NCBI RefSeq assembly: GCF_002234675.1
Contig: NC_019872.2
Span: 7,890,950 to 7,954,949, forward strand
Origin: Oryzias latipes
Taxonomy: Eukaryota > Chordata > Actinopteri > Beloniformes > Adrianichthyidae
Length of the DNA stretch: 64,000 nt
Direction of reading: 5' to 3'
Positions 23,929 to 36,000 of this stretch are shown here, in pieces. The notes under the pieces were generated by a model, which saw nothing but the letters and a program-made list of their open reading frames with translations, ran no database searches and was not told the DNA's origin. A program made the position numbers and the translations under genes. Positions within the stretch are counted from its first letter, which is position 1, and each line of letters starts with the position of its first letter.

Positions 23929-24060
23929 CTGTGGCTCCAGAGCAGGGCAGCAGCATGGGCAGCATGGCTTCTCTGAACTCCAGCTCCTCCGTCAGTGGTG
24001 CCCCCACCTGGTTCCTGAGCCACACTGCATCCTCTACACACACCAGCCACGACTCAACAT
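23929..24060 (-). other. Orphan exon-like ORF, unidentified
   Basis: Bounded on the minus strand by CTTTTCCAG and a GTGCTG donor, with 132 nt and symmetric phase 1. It translates to [19 protein letters not shown] then [18 protein letters not shown], a well-balanced helical sequence reminiscent of a spectrin-like helix, but I cannot name the protein. No adjoining exon with matching phase was found; an ORF ending at a GTGAGT at 25199 (SPDVIKTWMHVNDVR) has phase 0 and does not join. It lies just outside the outer transposon. It may be an exon of an unseen gene or a fossil. Confidence 0.35.
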
Positions 24061-24789
24061 CTGGAAAAGGAGAGCACTTTATGATTACAATCGCTTCAGC
24101 AGAAGCACACATGTACAACTCACCAATCTTTTCCAAATGTAACATTTAAAGTGGAGACACACCAAGTGCAGACTTCACTTCTCCGCAGAAGCCATCAGGA
24201 TTTTCTGCAGCTGAGTGAAACAGGGGCCCAAGATAAAAAAAAACCTGATGTGCAGAATAAAAGTCAGATGTTGAAAGCAAGGAGAGGAAAAAAAGCAACA
24301 ATAATAATAAAGACATTACGATGAGGATGTGGAAAGAATTCTGTGTGGTGTTTAAATTTTCCCCAGGGACACAAATACAAGGCTTTATGCAAGTAGTGGT
24401 CTTACTTCAGTCAGAAAAGTTTTAAACCAACAGGATTCTTAAGGTCAGAAAAATTATTCAACATCCTTTAAAAATATTTGCATTTCTAAATTGTAAACGA
24501 ATAAGACAAAAGCTGCATATGTGAGCTCAGCTGATCATAAACTCACTAACATACCAATCCCCCTTAAACTTAGCTTTTCAAATGAAGTGTTTAATTAAAC
24601 ATAAAGATGGGATGTAAATAGACTTTATTGAGCTTTAGATGTGGCTGGCCTCACCACAGTCAAGAGTATTGGGAATAGTGCAGCAGGGACAAAAACTTCC
24701 CAACGCATTACCATAAACTCTCACACAAACAGGTTAACCTAGAAGAGCAGGAAAATTTTTATTGTGTATAATATAAATGTATAATTTTA

Positions 24790-24855
24790 TATTTTCCGAC
24801 CCCACGACCCTGAAAGGGATGCAGGGGGTAAAGAAACTGGATGGATGGATTGTGG
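24790..24855. repeat. LINE tail fragment
   Basis: Contains CGACCCCACGACCCTGAAAG, GGATGCAGGGGGTAAAG and a short GGAT repeat tail, the familiar 3' end of fish L2-like elements. Short and without coding sequence. Confidence 0.45.
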
Positions 24856-25494
24856 AGAAATTCTATTCAGCTTTTTGATAATTTATTTGACCTATGGCTT
24901 TCAGTTTTCATGTAATTGAAATAATAATAATGTTGTTTTGTCAAAAATCAAATACGTTTTACGTCAGAATACAGAAGGTCTCAGTAATAAAAAAAAACAT
25001 TCATTCTGGCTTTTATTTAGAGCACATTTATTCTAGAGAACTAATTTTGGGAAGTAAATATGGAACATGTTAAAATAATTCACTAAACATTAGTCTGAAC
25101 ATGACTCTGAGTTATATCTCTGGTTTTCTATAATACATTTTTATTAAAAAGTTAGCTAAAGAAATAAACAAGGATCTGCAACAGGTCCTGTGTACTCACT
25201 CTGACGTCATTTACGTGCATCCATGTCTTTATGACATCAGGTGACACCCCGAAGACCAGCAGCACGCTGCTGCAGCGGCGTTTAATCCTGCTCTGATGAT
25301 CTCTTAACACAAATGTACACAACAAAAAAAACACAGTTACCACAGCAGTCTGTCCAACATTTCTCACAGTTCTGATGGGGTGTTTGGTACCTTGGTAAAC
25401 TGTCACACCACACATACAAGCTGCCAACATAAAGACAGGCCAACAGAAGACAGCTCAACACACTCACCCAACACTTTCTGCGCTGCTGCACCAG

Positions 25495-26200
25495 GAGGAA
25501 ATTTGAGGCCAGTAAACTCATTGTTATGTTCAAGAAACCAGTCAGAGATGATGGAAGTAGCCATCAGAAGATGGTTACACTGTGGTCATAAAGGGATGGA
25601 CATGGTCAGCAACAATGCTCAGGTAGGCTGTGGTATTGTAACCATGCACAACTGGTACTAAGGGGCTCAAAGTGACTCAAGAAAATATCCCCTACATCAT
25701 TACACCACCAGCAGCCTGAACCATTGATACAAGGCAGGATGGATCCATGCTTTCATGTTGTAGATGCCAAATTTTGACTCAATCATCCCAATGTCACAGC
25801 AGAAATGGAGACTCATCAGACCAGGCAACGTTTTTTCCAATCTTCTATTGTCTAGTTTTGTTGATCCTGTGACTTGCAGCCTTGCTTTCCTGTTCTTGGC
25901 TGAAAGGAGTGGCACCTGGTGGGGTCTTCAGCTGCTGTAGCCCATCTGCCTCAAGGTTGGATGTGTTGTGCATTCAGAGATGCTCTTCTGCAGACATTGG
26001 TTGTAACCAGTGGTCATCTGAGTTACTGCTGTCTTTCTATCAGCTGGAACCTGTCTGGCCATTCTCCCCTGACCATTCTCTGAAAGCTCTAGAGATGGTT
26101 GTGGTTGAGATTCCCAGTAGATCAGCAGTTTCTGAAATACTCAGACCAGCCTGTCTGGACCAACAACCAATATTTTTTGAGAATTTGAAAACTTTTATTT
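25495..26200 (-). pseudogene. Tc1-like transposase fossil
   Basis: Read on the minus strand, pieces include [18 protein letters not shown], resembling the conserved region just before the SPDLNPIEHLW part of Tc1-like transposases, and upstream the helix-turn-helix part around SISETADLLGI (from about 26080-26150). The plus strand matches the familiar GCTGCTGTAGCCCATCTGCC block found antisense to Tc1-like copies in many vertebrates. The element is truncated at about 25495 and full of stops, so it is inactive. Confidence 0.7.
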
Positions 26201-26209
26201 TGACACTTT

Positions 26210-27290
26210 GAAAACATTTTTCGAGTTTTTTCCACTTCCAGTAAACAATGTGCGAATTTATTATCTAATTAGTTTTACCACTCTATACGTCTTACCTTCC
26301 AAATCTGAAGTGATGATCTATAATTGACTTCTAGTCAGCTCATCACAGAAAGGGACTCCATGTAAAATATTGCAGCAAATGTTAATACAGTTTCTATTAC
26401 CAATGAGTGGTAATGGTTATTGTTGGAAAAAAAAACTCTTTTTACAATTGAAATAAATAAGCAATCAAATTAATTTATTTGTTTTCACACATTCAAAAAC
26501 ATGCAGTCAGTTAAAACACAGAAACAAAGGAACACTTTCATTTCTCTTAACTCAGTAGATGTGAACATGACGTTCTGACAGGCAGTAGTTTGGTTCAAGT
26601 AACTTAACTGAAACAAAGCTTGAAGGAAAATCCCAGTCCAGCATCAATCAGTCCATTTTTGGACTATTTTTACAATAAAATAAAAGGATGTTCAGGGTCA
26701 TCCTGAATTTGGAAAATTGTATTTTGGCTGCACATACTCTGGGTTTGAGTCACAATGGATTCAATTATATTATTCATTATGAACTTTATAATATTAGTTC
26801 ATTTTTTTGGGTCCAGTTTGAACAGTTTTTGGAATAAAATGACCTTAAAGTAATCAGTTAATTTGGGATGAGCAAAAGTCTCTGCAAACTGTTTCTAAAT
26901 AAGGCATTTTTTGGCTGAGTTTAATTTCATGTAGACGAGACTAATCAATACCATTCCTGAAACAAGAAAAAAATCCCAAACCAGTGTTTGAATACTGAAT
27001 TATGTCATAACAATACACACAAACAAAACACATTAATTGCACACAAAATTGTGCAATAAATGTGACAAAATCTTTTTTTAATAAATAAAAATGGATCATC
27101 AGAGTCAAAATACTATTACACTGAGAAAAACTTAAAATAATATAACTTTTCAAGAACAAATTGCAGCTTTTCTTTTCTTTGGGAAATAAAAGGCACTCTG
27201 AAAATGTAGCTATCTGAAAAATAAGCGATCATTTTCCACATTTACAAAAAGTATTTTTCAGCTATTTCTATGACACCCTAAAAACCTGAC
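26210..27290. other. Region downstream of ehbp1l1, presumed 3'UTR then intergenic
   Basis: AT-rich sequence following the ehbp1l1 stop at 27295. On the minus strand an ATTAAA variant poly(A) hexamer is at 27077-27082 and an AATAAA at about 26474-26479; either could end the transcript. No protein-like ORF is seen. Confidence 0.35.
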
Positions 27291-27294
27291 CTTG

Positions 27295-30070
27295 TCATTG
27301 TAACACACATTTTTCTTTGTTGCTGTACTTTCTCCTCCTCATTTCTAGACCTCGCTCCAAGCGCGCATCCTCCTCCAGGGCTCTGCAAGCACACATGAAA
27401 ATCAGTGTGAGCTTTCTAAAATCATGTCTGTAACACAGCAGTTATTCCCTTTCAAAAGAGGTAGTTAAATTAAATCACTTAGCTGTGTAACATACAAACA
27501 ACAGTGTAACATATCTTTGGTTTTCTGAGCACGAACTCACCCTCTTTCCTTTGCATCGATGTCTCTGATGATCTCGTCTCGTTGGTTGACGAGTGACACC
27601 AGCTCCTGGAGGAGAAGCTGTTCTCTCTGCTGCTGGTTGGGTGACTTCTGCCAGTCTGCAAAACAGAAACTTCATATTATACTTAAAAAACAACAACAGA
27701 GATCTCAGAGTAATCACACTCAAGAAAATTGTGTGGTTGATGCCAATACTGTTGACATTGGTGCGGACCACTTGGATCTATCCTATCTTAAGAACCTGCT
27801 AAATCCTTGTTGGGGTCATGAGTTTGTTGGAGCCAACTCATCTACTGTTGGGTGAAGGCGGGCTACACCCTGAACAGGTCACCTGTCTGTTGCAGGGGCC
27901 TCACACACATTCACACTAAGGGTAATGTATGTATGTATGTATGTATGTATGTATGTAGCATGTTGTTGCTCAGTGGGAGGAAGCTGGAGTTCCTGAAGAA
28001 AACCCACACATGCACAAAGAAACATGCAAACTCCCCACAGCTTGTCAAAAACAAGCCTAAAGTCAAGCCTCTCCAATTCATTTCATGTTTAGAGCTTTGG
28101 TTCTAATTGTTATAGGATATAGAAGTGACTGGTTTGTTATGTTGAAATTTGTGTTAAATATTTTTTTTTTTCCGGAACAGTACAGACTGCTGTTAGTTTT
28201 GTTTTGAGGATGAGCTGGACCCTCTTTGCCATTGCAACTTCAGATGCAGAGGAACGGATGGGAAACTCAGAGGGTCAAACAGAAGCAAATGATGACAAGG
28301 GGTCCACAAAAAGAGCTGTTAAAGGATGTGTCATGGTCACAAAAATTAACACTTTTTTAGCAGACATTTCTATTCAAAATGAAATATATAGTTTCTATTT
28401 TAATTATTTGCACTGCAGTTTGGTGACATCTCTGAAATATTATACACATTGTTTGTAATTTATTGAAAAGAATCACCTAACAACAAAAATAGCTATGTAA
28501 AGGTGTTGCGTGGCTATGGGTTTTAATTAGGGTATTCCATATCAAACTTTTTTCCTAATTATTCATAAAAATGAAAGTTTTATGTCAATGAACTCAGGTG
28601 CATATTTTAATCTCTGCACAGTAAGAAATACTATAAGTGGACACCATCTATGACCAAACATGAACTTGCTACTCACCTTCAATGGCCATCATGACCCGCA
28701 GCTCTCTATTCAGAAGCTCAAATCTCCTTTCCAAATCATGCTCTTCTTGCCTGCAATGAGTAGAATATCAACTAATACATTGGATCTATGAATGAAAAAA
28801 GAACAATTAATGTATTTTTTTCAAATACAAACAATAGCTCCAGGTTATCCTGTCTGCGTATCAAAGCGTTCTTCTTGTTCACCAAAGTGAACCACTCCTG
28901 GATCAGCCTTTCCTCTTCATCACGGTCACTTCCTTTGTAAACATAAAATAACAGGCTTGACAACAGAATTTTTTTAAACACAAATCATGTAGATACTTCT
29001 TCACGGTTAAAAGGGTCAGATACACACATTTGTTCATATTATCCCAGCTTTTTAGGCTGATTTGAAAACCTTTTAGGTTTTCACCACATTTCAGCCTCGT
29101 TTAAAGAAATCCTTTCCACGTTTTTACTGAAGAAAGGACAGCTTATGAGTTCCTTAGAATGTGTGGATGATTCTACACTGCAAATTAGTTAAAGGATAGT
29201 CTCATGAATAAAGTAAAATTCTTTTTTTTTCATTCAGCTGTTTTTTTTTTGTCTGTTAACTTTATAAATATCTGTTTCTTTTGGAGATTTAAAGACCCCA
29301 AAATCGTGTTTTTTGGTATTTTTTAACACGTTCTTTTTTCATGATGGACATAGAAAACAAAGTTTAAATTTATATGTCGGAGTATTTCTTTTTCCAAATC
29401 ATTGTGAATCAGGAGCACACAAAAAATGTCGTTTGAAAAAGCTTGTAGATGTGAAGTAAAATCTACAATTAGCAGGCCACAAGCTCCCTGCTCTGCTCCA
29501 TTCTGATGCATCCACTTGTAGACGACTAGATCCATGTACGTCTCTGTTTCACTTGTCCGAGCTGGCATCTGGATCAAAACTGTACTGCTGGATAGCTCCA
29601 ATATTGCTCACCATTTTCTTTTAAAACGTAATTTTTTGTTGTGGTTGTGAGGGGCTGTAAGCGAGCAAGCGAGATTGTAAACAAAGGGATAGTGGGAAGG
29701 AGGGGCAGGCTAACACCGTGCCAATGTTCCCGTCCACAACTTAGAGACAGATTTCTAATATACTACTATATCTATAACTGTACCCTAAAAAACTATTCAG
29801 GTTCTTTTTTCTTTTGGGTAAAAACACCATAATGATAATTAAAAAACCACTGGGAGCAATTTGCAAAAGATCAAAAGGTGATTGGAGTGTGTCTTTAATC
29901 AGTTTCTGCATGGCTTAGTCCACATTGGCCGAAACTGGCTGTGACTCACCTGTCTCCATAAGATTCCGCAGTCGCCTCTCCACCACAGCTGCTCTGCTGT
30001 CAATGTGCTTTTGCTCCGCCTCCAAAGCTGTGAGCTCGCTCAGCACATACTGGCTGGTGTCCTGCAGACA
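27295..30070 (-). CDS. ehbp1l1: ehbp1l1 exons 25-29 (bMERB domain and CaaX end)
   Basis: Exon 25 (30070-29950) gives [20 protein letters not shown] and [17 protein letters not shown]. Exon 26 (28932-28833) gives [20 protein letters not shown]. Exon 27 (28750-28677) gives [18 protein letters not shown]. Exon 28 (27655-27541) gives [19 protein letters not shown]. Exon 29 (27382-27295) ends [20 protein letters not shown] then Q and a TGA stop. This is a complete bivalent Mical/EHBP Rab-binding (bMERB) domain, residues about 3566-3720, which binds Rab8, Rab10, Rab13 and Rab35-type GTPases. The last four residues, CVLQ, fit a CaaX prenylation box. Confidence 0.95.
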
Positions 30071-33000
30071 CTGACCACAAGCCACACACATGGATGCAAA
30101 CAAGGACAACCATGTGTGACAACAAGAACCAGGCAATGGATGGGAGCCACGACGTGATGGTGACAGGCGAAGCAAAGCAGTGTGGGAGTTAAAAAAAAAA
30201 GTGAGGGGAGGGGAAGAAAAAAAAAAGGAAAAGAGGGTCAAAGATTAGAGAAAGCCCAAAAAGTTGGAAAATTACCAGACATGAAATTGTTGTGACCAAG
30301 ATGTGATTTAGTTTTTTCCTCAGTTTCATTCAGAGACATAGCTTCACCAGTGAAAGAAATAATAAAAAAGGGCAAAAAAATGAAATGCAGAACTGACCAT
30401 AGTCTCTTCTTCCTGTTTATGAGGAAGAGTCTCAGCTGACCTCTGCAAATCTGAAATTACGAAAGGACAAGTACATAATTAGACAGTATATGGTACATAA
30501 TTCTTACATTTCTGCTGGACTCATTACTCTGAAACTAACCTCTGTTAGTGTTTTCTGAAGAATTGCTCTTTGCATCTCCATCCTGAAGGTGACAAGTATT
30601 TAATGTCAGTAACTAACAACAGTATAATGTTATACTGTATGAGCTTAAAAACTATGTTTTTGTGGTTGAACACGTCGTAGATGCTTTTGAAATTGGGGAA
30701 AGCAGTTACCTGAGCCTGTGCACCTTTTGCCACTCTGGTGATCGACCTCGGGGGTGGAACTGGAGTTATTGACTCCTCCACTAAAGGTAAAAATGTGAGT
30801 CCAAGTTGGTTTATTTGCCTCCATTAAATATGTAGAAAACATACAATCAATAAGCTTAAAGATTGGGTCATGCCTTTAGCCACACGCTTGCTTCTTGGTG
30901 GTGGGACAACGAGGCTGCTGCTTCCCCCTTGCTCCAGGCTCACACCTTCAGTCAGTCTGGCCATGCAGAAAGCTGCAGCATCGACTTTGGTGGGCGCCAT
31001 ACCAGAGAGGGCCAGACCATAACTGGACTCGCTGCTGTTTTGTTCTATCTGCAGGACACTCAGCTCCTGGTTGGTGAAGTGGGACCGGATCTGGCTGAGG
31101 TATGTCATAACTATAAGCCTGTCGGGGACGGACAGGAGGACCATGTCTGACGGCTCCATCAGACGAGATATACCCAGTGCTTCAAAACCATCAAAAGCCT
31201 AATGAGATAATGACAAATGAGAAACACTGCAGTTAGTCTGGAACTGTCCAATGAATGTCCTCTAAGTCATGGACTTTTATATTTATGTAACCCCTCAAGT
31301 ATCTTTATTTAGATTTGAAACTTGTTAAAAAATACTTTTTTATTCCTTTTCTTTTGTTGCATTCATAATAGGTTTTGTCATTTATTCGTTGTATTCTTGC
31401 CTTTTGGAGTTTAACAAATCTACATGCAACTCAGCTTTAAGTGACAATTTGATTTTTTTTAACTGTTAGGAATATTTTTCAGAAATAATTAACCCAAACA
31501 AAAAGCGGTTTTGATTGGCTAAACTTGTTCACCTAAAAAAAGAGAAAAGAAACAAAGTTGTAAAATAAATAAAAAATAGATTTTATTTATAAATAGATCC
31601 TTATTTATAAAAAAATTGCAAACTTTGTTAAAAAGAGCTAAACGCATTCATCCCTTAACATCTGGTCCTCACCTTCTTATTGTTGAGTTTGATGTCATGA
31701 GAGTCCAGCTGGTCAAAATCTCTGATAAAAAACAAACAACACACAAAAAAAACAGAACAATCATGTTGAAAACAAAATGCATGTGCAGTATTGAAGATAA
31801 AGATAACAGTGAGATGACAAACATTTTGTCCGGATGGAAGTGGTGCAGGATGGCACAGAAGGCCAGCCCATTTCTCCAGGATGTGCTGAAATTTGTGACC
31901 TTTACCCCCTGGTACCCACTGGTGACACTCTGACACCACTGCAGCAGCGACTGACTCGAGGTTACCAAGTCCTGGCACAGATGGAGGAGAAAAGTGTTAT
32001 TTTCTTTCGTGACAGGGTCTGTGTGAGCGTAACTTTTCTTCTTCTTAACCTCAGCTGTATCAGTAGTCTCCTCCTCGGTCACCTTCACAGGATCAGAAGT
32101 TTTGACATCTGAAGGTTCCTCCTCTTCTAATGTAGGAAGCCGAGAAGTATTGATCTCACAATAGGACGTGATGATGGTGTTTACAGGCTGCCTCATCCCT
32201 CCACCATCAGGAAGATCGGATGGTTGGTGTTTTGCCCTATTGAGAGAGCAGAAAAAGCTTAGATGAAGGACAGAAGACAGTGTTTGGAAGAAGAAACTGC
32301 TATTTTGTTGCAAACGAGAGCAAGCGTAGCACATGAAGGAACAGGCTGAGCAGGCAGAGGTCAACAATGATTTGATGTTAGAGGTTATGAGACAAAACAT
32401 GCAGGATCCAGCAATGGCTGTCGTATATTTATGTGTCTTCGTTTCTTCAAAATAGGTTGAGAAGCATAACTTATGCTGCTTAAAATGATCGAGCATCCCT
32501 GTGAACTTTCTTTGGCTTTACTTTTCAGACAACACAAACCCCCATCTTTGGATGACAGATCAGATCTATTCCACTGCATATCTTTGATTCCTTTTGTTCA
32601 TGTCTTTTGCCTCTACATCCTACATTCTGCAAAGTGACTTCAGGCCTTGTTCAGGAGACTGCAGTGAACTTGATCTGGTTAGTTTTTCACACCTTTGTTT
32701 GGTTTGCTAGTAAATCACATCTTTTAGAGTGGACCATCTACCTAGAAAAACTTGCACTGTTTCAGCAGCTGCTTATTTGGGGCGCAAATGCCCAAAACGA
32801 CTGTCTGAAGAATAAAAAAACATAAATGAGTACATTCTGCTAGATTTGATTAGTCTACTTAGATATGTTCATCCTTTTTTTTCGTCTGTTTTTTTTTCAT
32901 TTAGAAATTTCTTCCAGTTACTTCCCTTTGTCTTTTGCATGCACTGGATAGCTCATCTGCATTCACACAGTAAAGCTACGTCCAAACTGTCCTCGGTAAC

Positions 33001-36000
33001 TTACGTTCAAGTGACAACTTTCAATGAAAAGTACACGTAAACACACAACAAAACTCTCGTGTTCACACATCGCTATGCAAGTTTCTAAGACCGTTTTCAA
33101 GCTCTACGTACAAAACATGCAGCCACTGAAAAAACGCTGCAAGTTAAACCAGGTTGAACTTCAACCAATCAGGTTTTAAAGTTGGGCATGGAGGGGAAAT
33201 TAAATTGAAATTATATGATACTAAGTATTTTAGATATCAGAATAGAGCTTTGAAAGAAAAAGCCTGGAGCAAGATTCACGAGATTTGGACGGCTTCAACA
33301 TTTCAGACCAAGCTTCTTCCAACTGTAGGTTGCTGACATGCACTAGTAAACAGTAAAAGAAGAATAAACCCTTCCCTGCTTTGCCACTGTGAACACAACG
33401 GGCTTAAAGCATGTTCAAGAACCAGCATTTGGATTGTTCTTGAACGCCTGTCACATGTCCAGTGTGTCCGTAGCTTAAGTGAACCACAACAAGGTTCACT
33501 TGAAACAAATAGAGACCTTTGCATTTACTAGTGTGACCTGCATCAGAGGTCAAATGAGTGTTCACATCTGTGCTAACAAAGGAGACCAACTAAGAAAACA
33601 ACTCTGGTCCAGATAAGAACAGAGTGTGAAGAAACCAAAAGTTTTGTCACTTCAGTAAAGTTTGCTAGTTGGTAAACAAACATAGGTTTTAGACTGCCTT
33701 TGTAAAGCACAAATATTTCTTTTAAATATTTAGCACAAGCACAAATATTTCTTAACAATCAGCCACAATGTCAGCCATGCAAATGTGTCATCTCACAGAG
33801 CAGCACGGCTTTACTGCCACTGCTGACTTACACTTCCTTCTCTTCCAGAGGCTCTTCTGTCTCATTTAAGGATATTTCCTGCAGAAGATCAAAGCAAGCA
33901 GCAATAGATTGCTGACTCTGATAAACATGACAGGTGGGGATGTTTGATTGGCTTGTAGGCTCTGTATCATCATAGTCTATATCACCAGGAGTTGGAATCA
34001 GTCTTTTCAAACTCCGAGGGATAGAGTGAGGGGATGTGTCGCTTGACATTTGGTGAATTTTCAACAGAAGGAATCGTTCTTCTTCTCTAAGCTGCTGTTC
34101 TTTGGAGAGACTACAGTGAAAATTGACCATCTGTGGATGATCGTTGTCCAATGTGTTTATGTCTTTGTTTGGGTGAATTTCAAGAGCTTCCTGTGAATGT
34201 GTGATGATTTTAACATCATCGTTGTGTCTTTTGGTTGTTGTTGACAGTTCTTCCTTATGAGACACAAGCAGATGTGTAGGATGTGAATCATTTGCCTGAT
34301 TGATTACAGGAAGTTGAGGCGAGTTTGGCTGACTGGCATCAGAGGTTTGCTTGACAGTTTGTTCACTGCAGGGGGCTGAAGACAGCCGTTGGGCTCCAGC
34401 TGGAGACTGGCTGCTTGGGCTGAAGACAGAAAAGAAGAATTCATGGCTGAATGTACAGACTTTCAAGCTTCAGGCAAAAGCGATCAGCTATAGATCCAGC
34501 CTGTTTCCAGGTCATGCTCCATTCCAGCTTGGCAGAGTTCAGGGATTTCTTGGAAGAAACTTGAGAGTTTCAAGGGTAGATAACCACATTTTTACTTCAA
34601 AGCTGGACGGAAAAGATTTTCCCCCACGTCCCATTAAATGTTAGCGGACCAAAGGTCTTGCTATGTATAATAACAACACAAGTTTTTAAGGAGCTCCTGA
34701 ACTGTTTGAATTGGACCAAACCCAATCCATTCATGCTCTGAGCCACAATGATAAATGAGCAATTGCTTCTGCCAAACCCATGTAGACTTTGGTGGTAATG
34801 AAGAAAAATGCAAGATGTGTCCAGTGCAGTCCTGTTCCCCATTAACACAATTCCTAACAAAAAAAAAATCATTCGTAATGATCAGTTACTAAAGATCACT
34901 TATATATTTATGAGTAGGCATTGGAAGCTTAAATACCCTCTCCGATAATAAATACAATGCATTGTGGTCTATATTCGCCAATCTAGTGAGCATCGATGCA
35001 CACTGGCCTTTCACAGAGACTTCTGGGGAGTTTCAAGGGCACTTGATTTATTTGGTGAATGGTGAACGCACTATATAGTGAACAATGTGAAGGAATTCAG
35101 ACACAACCTTGATGTTGCTTTATCCTGTGCCAATTAAATACAGCACATTTAAAAAAAATAATTTTAAAAGAAAATTGATCAGAAATTAAAAAAAAATCTT
35201 TTATTAAAGCTAACAATGGGAAAAACCATAACTGTCAGGGTCGCCACTTAAAGTAAAGTCTTTTTAGAGCGATATGGGTGAACCTTGGGTTATGGGGGAG
35301 GAGTTCCGGCTCCGACCAATGATGTTGGCCTAGCCTATTTTCTACATCACAAATTAGCTCTTTTTCAAACTGCATGTTTTCATCTGCTCCTAAATGACCA
35401 CAATTTGAATAAATAAATTCTCAGAAATGCAATTATGAGCTAATTTTCCTATTATTTGTCCACCATCATGAAAAAACACCCTACAAGAACATGTTAAAAG
35501 CACCAAAAACACAGTTTTCATCTGTGTGAGTATTAACAGTTTTTCTCAGTCGCTTTAGTACAATTCTCAGATCAGAATGAAATTCCCAAAACTATTTGTT
35601 CAATCTTCACATCATGATGTCACTTGTGCACATCATATAAGCAGTTTCTCATTTCTTTGAACAAGTTGCAATTGCTTTGGTACATCCATGCAAATGATTA
35701 TGTACAATTCTCTGCTCTTTGCTACATTATCAATTGTTTATGTCATGTTGATCAAAATGTATTATATAGTTCACTGTGCAATAGTCTTACTCCTCAAAAC
35801 ACTTAGTCATTAGTTCATCGTATAAGTCATTAACGGCAAAATGGTTGACCAAGTTGTCATAATGTGACAAACATATTTCGCTGCATTGCAAGAGAGGATA
35901 TTCGCTGTGATGTGGATGAGAATTTGCGGCCTAACATACAGGAACGACAAGAGGTGTAGGAATACCACACCAATTCCTACTGCACTGCCTGTACTGTTGT

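Noticed and set aside
25152..25430. Minus-strand ORF with SPDVIKTWMHVNDVR before a GTGAGT
   Set aside because: Looks briefly exon-like but its phase (0) does not match the nearby 24060 acceptor (phase 1), no acceptor of quality defines its 5' end, and it adjoins a Tc1 fossil. It is mentioned with the orphan exon but not called.
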